The notes beneath the pieces are model-generated. The model had not been told where the DNA came from, searched no databases, and saw only the letters and a list, made by a program, of their open reading frames with translations. The position numbers and the translations under genes were made by a program. From Cyanoderma ruficeps (taxonomy: Eukaryota; Chordata; Aves; Passeriformes; Timaliidae): a DNA stretch of 64,000 bases. The stretch is from the NCBI GenBank assembly GCA_008694505.1, contig VZDJ01004378.1:12692898-12756897 (forward strand), read 5' to 3'. Shown piece by piece: positions 36,626 through 47,531 of the stretch; position 1 is the stretch's first letter, and each line of letters begins with the position of its first letter.

Positions 36626-39019
36626 AGACTCTACAAGATGAGATAGAATGAAGAAGTAAGACTTTAAACAGCCACAGTGAAACAAACTCTTTGATAAGCA
36701 AGTCAAGCAATGAAAAAGCATTATTCATGTCCCAGGAGACAGTCAGCAAAAAAAAAATTCAAGATGTTGTAGCATTTAGTTCTATAAAATGAGGACATGC
36801 TCAAATTGCCAGTCAGAAATACAAAAGAAGAAATGAGACATACCATTCTTGTTCCTGTTTTAATGAACTTTTTGTGGTTTATATTTTATTTAATATTTAA
36901 TATTTTATTTTTAGTTCATCTTATTAGGAATCAGCATATGGTTGATTTCAACTATCAAATATGCTCTGATACACTACATATTGAAGATTATTTTCCTGTT
37001 TTCAATAGTGACCTTTGAAGTTTACCATTTAGGGACAAACTATTGGTGCTGGGGTTGTTTGGGGATTTTGGGGGGTTGGGGTGGTAGGGCTTGGTGTCTG
37101 GATGGCATGCCCACAGTAGCTACTCTTTCTTCTGTTATCTTTTGCTCTTTGCATTGTAGTGTCAGTAATACTGTAGCACTACAGGAAAAAAAAGCTCTTC
37201 AAGTGTACCCATGGTAACAAAAAGGGGTATATTTTCTGTCTGGTTTGAATCAGCATTTTCTGTATGAAACCCTGTTTGTCTGCTGTATCTTGCAAAGCTT
37301 TTAAAGAGATGATGAAAAACTAAGAGCAGAACCGTGTTCCCACATGATAACCTTATTTCAGCCCTTCTCCCTCAAGTCTTTTTTCAGTTCAGATGGTAAA
37401 GTTACAAGTGAAGAACAGGAAGATTTGCCATTCTGACCAAGGAGATTCACACGACTTTTTAGAAGATCTAACCAGGTAAACACTGTGTTGTTAACTGGGA
37501 CTGCGCTCTTGAGCCTAAAATACCCTGGAGGACTTAGAAAATTTCCAAAATAATGATGGTGCTTCTTTTGAAATGATGGATCACACCACTGAAATGGAGT
37601 GGGAAGCAGTAGACAAATAAATTCTCTTTCATATTTACTTAACCTAGAATTTTTCCTGATCAGATGTTGATCCATATCTTCTGGCAAAGATATATCAACT
37701 TCCTCTTTCTACACCACTGTTGATCTCATCCTGGGTGATGTATACCAGCTCTACTTCTGGCTCCTCCATGATTGAAATGGAAAATTTTACATGGAGAATC
37801 TGTGCCTTTTAACATCTCCATGGAATGCTTTACCAAAATCTCAGCAGGAAATGCAGATGTTAGGACTGTAGTTATCGAAGTAGTGCAACACATAGGCTAT
37901 AGGAGGTATTTAAAATGTGATTATATTTTTTTCCCATTCTCTGAGTGGATATCCTGAATACCGTAGGAAAATCTCCAGGTCTAAAATGAATAGTAAAAAA
38001 ACAGGAACAGGGACAATTTCTCTCTTCAAACTAATTTCAATGCATTAAACAAACTTTCACTATGAAAGGGACTATTATACAGGCCAAAGTTCAAACAATT
38101 GAGTTCTTTCATTCAAATGATGCTCTGTATCATGCTGAAATCATTACAGAGCTTGGTCACTGCAAATCACATTCTTAACAGGTGGCAAAGATAACCACAT
38201 TAAACAGGGATATTTTGTCTAGACTTATTTATCTCTTTCCCGACTTCCTTGCTTCTTAAAAATCTTACGAAACACTAGATTTTATGTAATTAGCCTAATT
38301 GCTGTCTTCAAAACTTTAAAGAATGTCTGTTACAGATAAAAAGAACATATTAACTTTTCTCATATTTTCCCCTCTTTTTCTACTAGGACTTTTTTCTAGC
38401 TTCTTAATTGAAAGAAAACCCTTATTTTGAATTCTGTTGCAATTTTAAAGAAAAGGATCTGAAATATACATTATTTCATTCCACGTGATACACAGCTCTA
38501 CCATCTTAATTTCAAAACTTACCATTTCTATTGTAATATGAAAGCAAGTCATGTATCAGCATGATTGTCTATTACATCTTGAAGAATCCGATATTCTTAA
38601 TCCTGCATTTGAATTAGCTTTGATATCTGAACTTCTTTAATAATTAAACAATATAATCAAATATTTTTTGCAATTAGTTACTGCAACAGTAACTGCCATA
38701 GGGCAGCCTGGAAAATTGTGGTGTGCTTTTTTAGAAAAAATTTATTTGTGCTAGTCTGCCTGGCAGGGAGTGAAGAAGGTCTGTGGCTCTGGTCTGTTTT
38801 GTGATGCAGGTGAGAACTTTCCCAAGGTTCACCAACAGGCAGCTTGGGAGCCTGTAGAACTGCTGCAGAGCCAGGAATGAGAAAATCCTTGGTGGCCAGG
38901 GCATGAGCACTCCAGTGAGATGTAATTCAGCAGAGGTAAGCCTAGTAGATGACAAAGGCCTAATTAAGACCAGTGCCTGTAAACTGGAGACAGGGAAATT
39001 AATGTTGGGATTATAGTGT
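36626..39019. other. Unannotated non-coding stretch containing a G-quadruplex motif
   Basis: No gene recognised. The G-run cluster at 37051-37081 is listed separately. A 109-codon minus frame at 37358-37687 has no familiar domain. Confidence 0.5.
37051..37081 (+). other. Predicted G-quadruplex motif
   Basis: Four G-tracts of at least four bases: 37051-37054, 37061-37064, 37070-37075 and 37078-37081, separated by loops of 6, 5 and 2 bases. This satisfies the strict G4 rule (tracts of 3 or more, loops of 7 or less) with room for four stacked tetrads. The surrounding sequence is AT-rich, which makes the G cluster stand out. A further GGG lies just downstream at 37087-37089. Confidence 0.85.
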
Positions 39020-39242
39020 CATAAGATCACAGGATAACTCAGAATGGAAGGGTGCTCAGAAGTTACCAGCCCAACTGCCTACTGAAAGCGGCATCACCTC
39101 TGATCTCAGACCAGGTTGCTCAGGGTTTTATCCAGTCAGACTTTAAAAACCTGAATGGATGGAAAGCACAGCTTTACTAGGGAACTTGCTCCAATTCTGA
39201 TCTGGTAGGGAAAAATTGTTTCCTGTATCCAATAAAAACCTT
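39020..39242 (-). mobile_element. Old CR1 LINE 3' end, antisense
   Basis: The antisense CR1 order is recognisable but decayed: TCATAAGATCACAGGATAAC, then agaatggaagggtgctcag, ccagcccaactgcc, ggttgctcagggttttatccagtc, and acttgctccaattctga matching the usual caacctgttccagtgcctga. Divergence is visibly higher than for 16059-16256, so this is an older copy. Right boundary approximate. Confidence 0.85.
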
Positions 39243-39840
39243 TAATGACAGAGACACATTTATATTGTGGTGCATTATTGGGATAGATCTGCCACAGGAA
39301 GTGGGGAATTCCACCTTTATTGTTACCTTCATGACTGGATAATTTTCTGGGAAACTTGTCTTTTACCAAAGGTAAGATGATATTTTCTGTATATACAGCT
39401 GGTCCTTGTGGCTTTAATTTAACAAATACTTGAAGACATAGTCTATCACCTAGCTGGAAGAGCTGAATAAGGTACTTTTGACAATAAATAATTGATTTTT
39501 TATTTAAAATAACACTTCTGAATGTATTTTAATTTAAATTGTGGAAATTATAGTAAAGGAATTTACAGGAAGTGAAATCTTGGTTAAAGCAACTGTTGCC
39601 CTTTCTAATCTTTCCATGGCTTTTAAACTTCAATACTCCTGAGACATTCCTATGGCGTTTAATTATCAAGTGACTTGGAAAAGAACAAGAATATTCTCAG
39701 AAATATTTGAATGTTCTGTAGTTTGTACTTGTGAAAAGCCATTTAAAAACCTGTTGATTTGTAAAAATACAACAAAAAGAGCAGCAGACTGCTGTCTTTT
39801 ATGTGACAGCAAGACAGAGCATATATGGTTTTCCGTCTGA

Positions 39841-39855
39841 ACCACCACCACCACC
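39841..39855. repeat. (ACC)5 microsatellite
   Basis: Five perfect ACC units. Confidence 0.9.
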
Positions 39856-40069
39856 ATTTGTAATGCTTCAAAAACTTTATTTGCTGAGTGATAAAATTTA
39901 CTGGTACATTGATTATCAGGTAAATAGTACATGCTGAGAATGGCGATATAGAGGTAGTTTTGAGGCTCTTCTGACATTTTCCTTTGATGTTGCTGTCATA
40001 ATAACACGTAGCAGGCGGCTGCATGGTCAGAGAAAGGGCCTATTCCTGGGGCACTTCATTGTTATATAT

Positions 40070-40093
40070 TTTTTGTACCGCTTTTTGTACCGT
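40070..40093. repeat. Two-copy tandem duplication, 12-bp unit
   Basis: TTTTTGTACCGC at 40070-40081 is followed by TTTTTGTACCGT at 40082-40093. Eleven of twelve bases match and both copies keep a CpG. Confidence 0.75.
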
Positions 40094-43000
40094 TTCTTAC
40101 TCTCAGGTTTCTGAGAGATTCCATCTTAAATGAGAAAATGCAGCAAGATGCAGATGCTACAAGTCATTCTACCAATCCCCAAACTAGGAATGCAATGACA
40201 CATGATGGACTGAACTTAGTTTCACACTATACATTTAGTGGTGGGCAATTAAAGCATGCAAACTTTGGATTATCCAAACTAGAAATGGTTAATCTCTGTT
40301 TACCATGTTTAACTTTGGACTGTACTCCTTAGTCAGCACACACATGCCAATGTTGTTTATCTTTCTAAAGCTATTTATCTACTTCAGCTGGCATATACAT
40401 TCAAGACCTAGGGTATAATCATGGTCTGGTTCCCCAAAGGTGATAGTAGCATCCTGTTCTCACTTTTGGGTGCTAGAGAGTTACACTCTCATAGTCTGCC
40501 TGAAGTGCAGATGCTGCCTAATTATACAGTACAAAGAGATTTGACTTCAGTGAAAATTTAATAAAAGAAGGAGTCTTGTGTAATGCCTGCACACTTCTAA
40601 AAAGGCTTTGTTTGGAGGGAAAAAAAAAAAAAGAGAAGCTTGAATCTGAATCCTGTCCAAGGATTTTCTTTGTAAAAGCTGAATGAGTCCTAGTGTGGAG
40701 ATAAAAATACAGATAAAGGGAAAAAACATTGTTTGTGGTACAACGGAGAGATAAGGTTCCATTTAGCATGTGCTTGTGTGGGCACCTACAACTTGGCTGC
40801 TGTGCCAAGTATTTCCAAGAGTGGGAGTCTACACAGTCCTTCTTCCCATGGTCATGTTCCTTGCTCTGCTACCTCCTACTCCTGTTGTCCACCAGGAGTT
40901 GTGCAATACCTGCCATGTGGTGTATCAAATATGACCACACACATAAAAATGTGATTGGGAGCAAAAGTGGACAAAAGTATGAGAATTTTGGTATTTTTGA
41001 GCAAGGGATTTGAAGTAAATAAGTTTCAGTATGAGGCATGAAAATTGCTGTTTCAACTGATTTCTTAGTCAGTGGTATCTAAAGATCTTTGAAGTTGATC
41101 CCTACTCAGTTTTTTAAATATGATTTCTGGATTTCCATTGTTCCTTTTACGAAAATCACCATAATTATGATTTTATTCTATTAAAAATATTTTTCTTTCT
41201 TTCTTGGAACTGTGAAAAAATCTTCAAAAATATATATTAAAAAATTAATATTTTTTCACTAGCATTTTCAGCAGTGCCTTTGCTAAAAAATTAGCCATTG
41301 AAAAAGAGACTAATATTAAATAACTAACTATGCACACCAAAATTGAATCTTTATTTTTTACTAAACATCAAAGATAATAATAATGCTAAGTTAGAAACAT
41401 CCTGGGGGTGGAAAAATAAATCACTGAAGTTTTGCTTTTTGCAGATAGTTTTTGATACATGTGTCTTCCATATGAAATTCTCATTGGAAGCCCTGCTACA
41501 TATGAGACTGCAGCAACACTGCTGTGAGCAGGTCTGGTGTGGCTCACCTGTGTTGGGAGGCAGCTGGGCTGCCTTGGCACTGAAACTGAAATGTGCTGCA
41601 AGTCCAAGCTGAGGGCTGAGACCTTGGAACAGAACAAGGATATGATGAAGAGCTGTCTGAGTAAACTCTCGTTTAAAGGGTCACAAGTGATTTTACATGG
41701 GCAACATAGCACCAAACAGAAAATTGGAAAGACACCACAAGTACATGATGGTTGTACATTATCCTCTGTATTCTTATAGAGGATATCTGTGTTTAAAAAT
41801 CTACTGACAGTCAAATAATGTTTCTTTTCGTAAGTAGTAAGACTTCCCATGATCAATTTCTCTTTTAGGAGTGAAGTTCAGTATTCTGGGACTACAAGAT
41901 TATCAGCAATTGAGAGATGGGGACATTCTGAGTTCTGATCAGAAGTAAAATATTTTGAGCTTACAATGTGTTTATATAGGGTTTTTTTGTATGGCAGTTA
42001 CATATGGTTCTATTTTTGTAACAATTCTCATTGGTTATGCATTCTTTATGACATCAGTTACTTGGTAATCATTACAGAGTTTCACAACATGTTTCTTGGT
42101 CACTTGTACCCCAGAGAGCCTTTAAATGGGTCTGTCTCTCCCACGGTTTTTGCTTGATCAGGCCTAAGATACCAGGCTGCTTTATTAGTTACACTCTCTG
42201 TTTCAATCCCTATACAAGATCATTTACCTCCTAATGCAAATCTCTTAGAAGGTTTGGAAAAATTTAAAAGAATACTTTTACTGTGTCCTTTGTAGTCAAA
42301 ACACATGGTGACTAGGTTTTCAAAATTAACTAGAAGCAGTAGTGATACTAGATTTTAAAGAAGGCTGTAAAATTTTAGTGCTCCCTGACATGTCTTGAAC
42401 AACTAGGACCTGTAAAAAAAAGTTTTAAATGTTTTTGGCCAGAACTAAAACATATCATTGGAGATGAAGTTTATATCCCTGTGACTGTTAAGTGGAATAA
42501 TGACATTTATTTTATGATCTTCATGTTAATTTCCTGACTGACAAACTAACTAAACTGGTTTTTTGCATGTAAAAAACTAAGTGAAACTGAGGTGCTCTGG
42601 GACACCTTCTATGCTATTTTGAAGTTAAAAGAAAAGCAAATTTGAGAACAAAATAAAAATAAGCATTTGGGTTAGAATTCCATTTACTCCAGGTATATTA
42701 GGGGAATTAGGGGTTAGAACATTTTCTTACTTCTAAGAAAGATGAAGGGAAAGACAAAAGACCTCATATGGACCTTACGTGAAGATTTATTGTTATCAGC
42801 TAAATCTATCTGAAATAATTTCCTTTTACTCTGTCAGGCCCAAATTTATCCCATGGATCCCCTTTTCTAGCTGTGCTGTTTTTTCTGCATGGTGTTATAT
42901 ATAAACCATGAAGTCTGATGCCCTTCACAGTCACAATAAAACTTTTGTAGAGATGGGAAATTAGGGATATCACAACACCATGTCTCCAGCCTCACAATTG

Positions 43001-43813
43001 TTGATCTAACAGTGTACATCCTGTAGAATTTCATAGAAACTCTGCAAACATCTGGTCTTTTTTTTCTGTGCTGTTGCTTTGGGTGAAGGTTTGTCATTTT
43101 CATATAATGATAGAAACTAAATATCAACTTCTCTACCAAATTCTGGAAGAACATTAAATAGGTAATTAGTGTCACCACAGATTTATTTGCATCTGCTGTG
43201 GAAATCCCAAATTTTAATCTAAGTGCTGTGGATTCGAATTGTTTCTTATGAGAAAGCATTTGGGAGAAATCGAAGTGCTGTATCTATCTACCTGATACTA
43301 CACCTTTGATTACCATATTTCTGTCACTTTGAAAGATACTAAGCACTGAATGGAGAAAACAGGAACTATTTATAATTAATTTTGTAGGCATACAGGAAGA
43401 CTTCAAATTACAGGTTAAAAAATAGGTAAAGAATATTAACAAAGAAAGACATTTCATTAAAGTATCCTTTCAGTTAAAGAAAAAGTATATGGAGTGCCAA
43501 AGAACAAACTAGCAGAGAAACAAAAGTTAGTAGAGAAGGAATACTATCCCTACTGGAGTCCATTAGTGAAAGTGGTATTTTTATTAATGAACTAAGTGGC
43601 TGTGTGCTGAAAGTCCTTTGGTTGTTCTGAGAAATGAAGCAGGTACGTGACCAGGTGCATCACTTTGCACAGTCTCTGTATCCTAGTTTTCAGAGGAAAA
43701 CCCGATTTGGTGTGCAATTGCCCATCTTTCCACCCCCTGTCAGCATTTGAACCTCTATATTCAGCACTGGGTGCCAGGAATGGGCCACCTGGGCTTCAAA
43801 AATTAACATATTC

Positions 43814-43847
43814 CTAGAATGGGAGTCTTTCTAGAATGGGAGACTTT
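43814..43847. repeat. Two-copy tandem duplication, 17-bp unit
   Basis: CTAGAATGGGAGTCTTT at 43814-43830 is followed directly by CTAGAATGGGAGACTTT at 43831-43847, with one difference. Confidence 0.85.
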
Positions 43848-46800
43848 TAAAATGTGTGCATTTATAAAACAAACACAAAACAGCAACAAAATGATGCTGG
43901 TATGCACATTATGGAGAGTCCCCCTTTTCATTTTGACACAGCAATCACAGGGTTATGCTGGCACATGGAAGTTATGCCAAAAGCTCAACCCAGAGGTCTA
44001 AAGCTGCTGCCCCAAAAATATTTTGATCTGAATACAAAAGTAGGGAAAGGAAGACATATATCCATTTATCTGGTAGGCAACCGAGGCCTAGATAAAACAG
44101 ACAATGTCCCCAAAGTTTGGTGATCTGAATCACCAAGGATTGTTTCTACTCTCAGAATATTCTCAGAACTTACAGGACTATTTCAGTTGCTATTCCTTTC
44201 TCTTACTCAGAGATCTGCATCAGGATTATAATTTTACTAATTCTGGAAGAATACCAGACAAAGTTTTACAGAGGTTTATCTCTTCTAATTTTATTTTTAA
44301 TAAAAACAGCTTTTCTCATACTGTGATCATCCAGCTTGTTCTGAGATAGCAATATTCTGTTTTCATAAGTGCACACATGAAATTTTAACTAGTACCTGGA
44401 CTAAACTAAGCAGTATTTTACTGCACTGTAGACTACAGTTATATGGAATGAACTTAATCAGATGAAATGAGCAAAGGAAAAATATGTAGTGCCAGACCAC
44501 CTCTCATGAACTTTTGTGTATTTGTGCAGCTAATCTCTTAATTGGATTTTTATGAGGAATGTTTGCATATTTATCCAGCTTAGTTGTTTTCTGTTATAGA
44601 CATGGCCCCTGTTTTCTCTGAATGTCTAGAGTTCTGTTGAAGACTTTATGCAGTTCTGTACTTGGAAAACTCAGAGGCAAACAAACACTATGGGAAATAA
44701 CAATATACAGAGCGTATAGTGTGACAAAGTGTTACATTAGTACCCAGGTCATTACTATCAGACAAAGCTGCTTCCGTGTATAGCTGCATTTTTCATTCTT
44801 CATTCATTGCACAAGGAAAGAATGGCTGAAAAAGCTACTATCAGAGCTGGATTCCCTCCAGCCAGCGAGGTCATTGTTTGTTAAATGTTACAGGCACAGT
44901 GCAGGGTGGCACTCGACCAAGGCACGGCCCTTGTAGGATATATGCAAAAACGTGGAATTTTCCATTGACTGAGACAGGTTCACAATCCTACAGAGGCATA
45001 CTTTGGTAGGGGACCATAAAAATAACACTGTGATGGATTGAGTAACATCCAACTAAAGGTTAATGTAATTACCAGGAAAAGCCCTCTGCTAATTACAGAC
45101 TGTCCTGTCTTTTAAAGCTGTTATGATCACATTGCTTTCAGAACTGCAGCTGAAGCTCGGTTAATGCAGTCTGCTATTTGTGTGTATGTGATGACTTGAG
45201 CCAGCTCCAGTGCTCTCTCAAAAATGCATTAAGCAGTGATTTTACTGCCTCAGAGGTGATGAACAGGAGCCCAGCAGAGCCTAAGGTGCTTCTTTTACTG
45301 AAAAGAAAGAGACAGGAGCAAAACAGGGCTGAGAACAGCTGCAAAGTGGAGAGGGCAAAGATTATTGGAACAACTGCTTCTGCTGGCTGGAGGCAGAGGT
45401 GAACTGTGTTGCTGTTTCTCCAGACTCTGACCATTGTCCCATGTGCCACATTCCATGTACCTCCCAGTCCTCACAGCCTTCCCCTTCCAGAGCTCAAGCT
45501 TAGGGAAAATAGTCAGTGGGAGATGCCCAGAACAGCCTTCGGCACCTGGTGAATTCAAGACTTTAGGTACTTATTCCACACAATAGAGGACATGATAAAA
45601 ATATTTATTCTACAGTGTGAGACTTAGTCTCAATGATTTAAGACCTAAATAGACAGGCTAAGCATAAAAAATGCATTACATGCAAGTGCTGTGACTTCTA
45701 AGCAGTTTTCTTGCACTCTAAATACTGCTATAGATCAAAAAATAAAGTTATGTACATATCTATTGCTTTCCCCTGGATCTTCCAGATGTGAATAAAATGA
45801 AAATAGAAATAAGTACTTCCAAAACTAAAAAGAATTCCATCAACAACAGTGATAATACAGTATATTTTAATTTGCTGTAATCAAAAGAGCCATAAGGAAA
45901 CTTGTGAACACCAGGGGTAGGATTCTAGCCTGACACAAACCCTGTCTTGCAAAAGGAGGTCTTGATTCCCTGTCTGTTTGATGATAGCTAAAAGGAAGAA
46001 AATTAGTCCCTAAAACCAGAACTGTACAAAAGCCTGGACAGATGCTGAGACACATGGGCATTAAGATTAGTGCAGGAGTTTGTAATTAGAATAAAAATTG
46101 GGAATTAACTGCTGTTTCTGTCAACTAGCATCAGGCAAGAACCCAAAAAGGATTTGTTCATAGCTATGGCCCTTCTCAGGAAGTGTTTGGGTCTGATGGT
46201 TATGGAAAAAACAGACTGGGAGCTATGACAGGAGTGCTCTCTGGGTTTTGACTCTCTGGTGCACAGGAAAGCAAAACTTCTTTGTCCATGGTTTGCAGAT
46301 CCTCACTTGTGTCCAAGGAAATACCTGATTCATAATAATTTTCCTATATAAAACAAATGCAAGGGACTAAATATGTTCAAGGAAGTCAAGTGACTTGTAT
46401 GTCTCCCAGTACACTTCCGTTTGGTCCTGGAGTCATTACGTGGTTGTATTTTGGCTTCAGTAGACACCTTCTCTCTTACTAATTTTCCATAGGTGTTAGT
46501 GGCATTAGAGGGTACTTTGCATTTTCAGTGCTTATTCTGTAATTTAAGAGATTTTCTGAGCTGGAAAACAAACTGTTAGCAATTACATCCTTAGGTGACT
46601 TCATTTTAGCATTGGGGAAAGACTGGGAGCCCTTGGGAGACTTTTTGGTGCCTTTCCCCTCTCTTTAATGTACTTTTCTAAATTTGCTCTGCCCCTGTAG
46701 ACCTCTGTAGGAAGGCAGACAGCAGCAGCAGCAATTTCAATGGCAGAAACCTGCAAATCCAGTCATGCTTGTTCCCATAGCTGTTCCTGATCCCAAAGGC

Positions 46801-47518
46801 AAATGCGGCAACTGCCCCTCCAGTTCCATGGCCAGAGGTACAGAGAAGACATTTTCCTGGATTTATTGCAAAAAATTCTTTGAAGAAATCAAAAGGCCAA
46901 TTTATATGATTCTCCAGCAGCTTTGATCATAAGGGCTGGCTGGTGTATGGTAAAGAGGAAATGAAATGTTAAATAATGTTTCTTTCCTTGCAGCTGCTCC
47001 TGGGTCTGTTAGATTTGAAATAAATGTTTGTACATTCATAATGTTATATAAATAATGAAATTTGACTCTGATTAAGTGCTGACTGCTGGATCTTAGTGCC
47101 TCTACAAAATGTATACAATGGAAAGAGTCTGACTGCACTCCTGAAACACTTCCACAAGCCTCAGGCTGGTGGAACAGCCCCTCTCCTAGGGCTTTGTGAT
47201 AGTCTTGTTCCAGATTTATTTCCAGATGAAGCCACTAAAGTGTTGTCTGACACTCAGCTGTGCTTAGTCCCAGCTTTGAGAGATAAAAAGGGAAAGGAAG
47301 GGCCATGTGAACACTTTGCTCTAGAAATTTTTAATGATTCCAATAAGATCCATGTTGTCCAGACTTAAAACATCATGAATAACATGGAAGTTGAAGTATT
47401 CTTTGTTCTGTATCATCCAGCCCCTGTTGTTTTGCATACAGACGGCCTGCATTTTTCGCAATGTGCCTAATCAGAGACGTCTGTGACAGGCAGTCTGGAG
47501 TGTAGCACACTGCCAGTT

Positions 47519-47531
47519 TGCCATCTAGTGG
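47519..47531 (-). promoter_or_regulatory. CTCF-type core motif
   Basis: The plus strand TGCCATCTAGTGG reads CCACTAGATGGCA on the minus strand. It matches all 13 positions of the vertebrate CTCF core consensus CCASYAGRKGGCR. It lies in a 130-bp neighbourhood with five CpGs (about 47443-47575), above the local background. Whether CTCF binds in vivo cannot be told from sequence. Confidence 0.6.

Larger units (their letters stand above)
39243..47518. other. Unannotated non-coding stretch
   Basis: About 8.3 kb with no recognised gene or transposon. It contains an (ACC)5 run at 39841-39855, a 12-bp doublet at 40070-40093 and a 17-bp doublet at 43814-43847. The longest frame outside repeats in the whole window is here (41386-41856, minus, 156 codons), and another of 130 codons lies at 42867-43259 (minus). 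Neither shows a recognisable domain. The segment 44730-45270 is repeat-free with balanced composition and several homeobox-like TAAT cores. Confidence 0.45.

Noticed and set aside
36462..36749. 95-codon minus-strand frame
   Set aside because: Part is the CR1 ORF2 C-terminus, the rest is flanking DNA; the element lacks its reverse transcriptase core and endonuclease.
43226..43240. GGATTCGAATT resembling a tRNA B box
   Set aside because: No A box at the right distance and no cloverleaf could be drawn.
42867..43259. 130-codon minus frame
   Set aside because: No recognisable domain, codon pattern or splice context.
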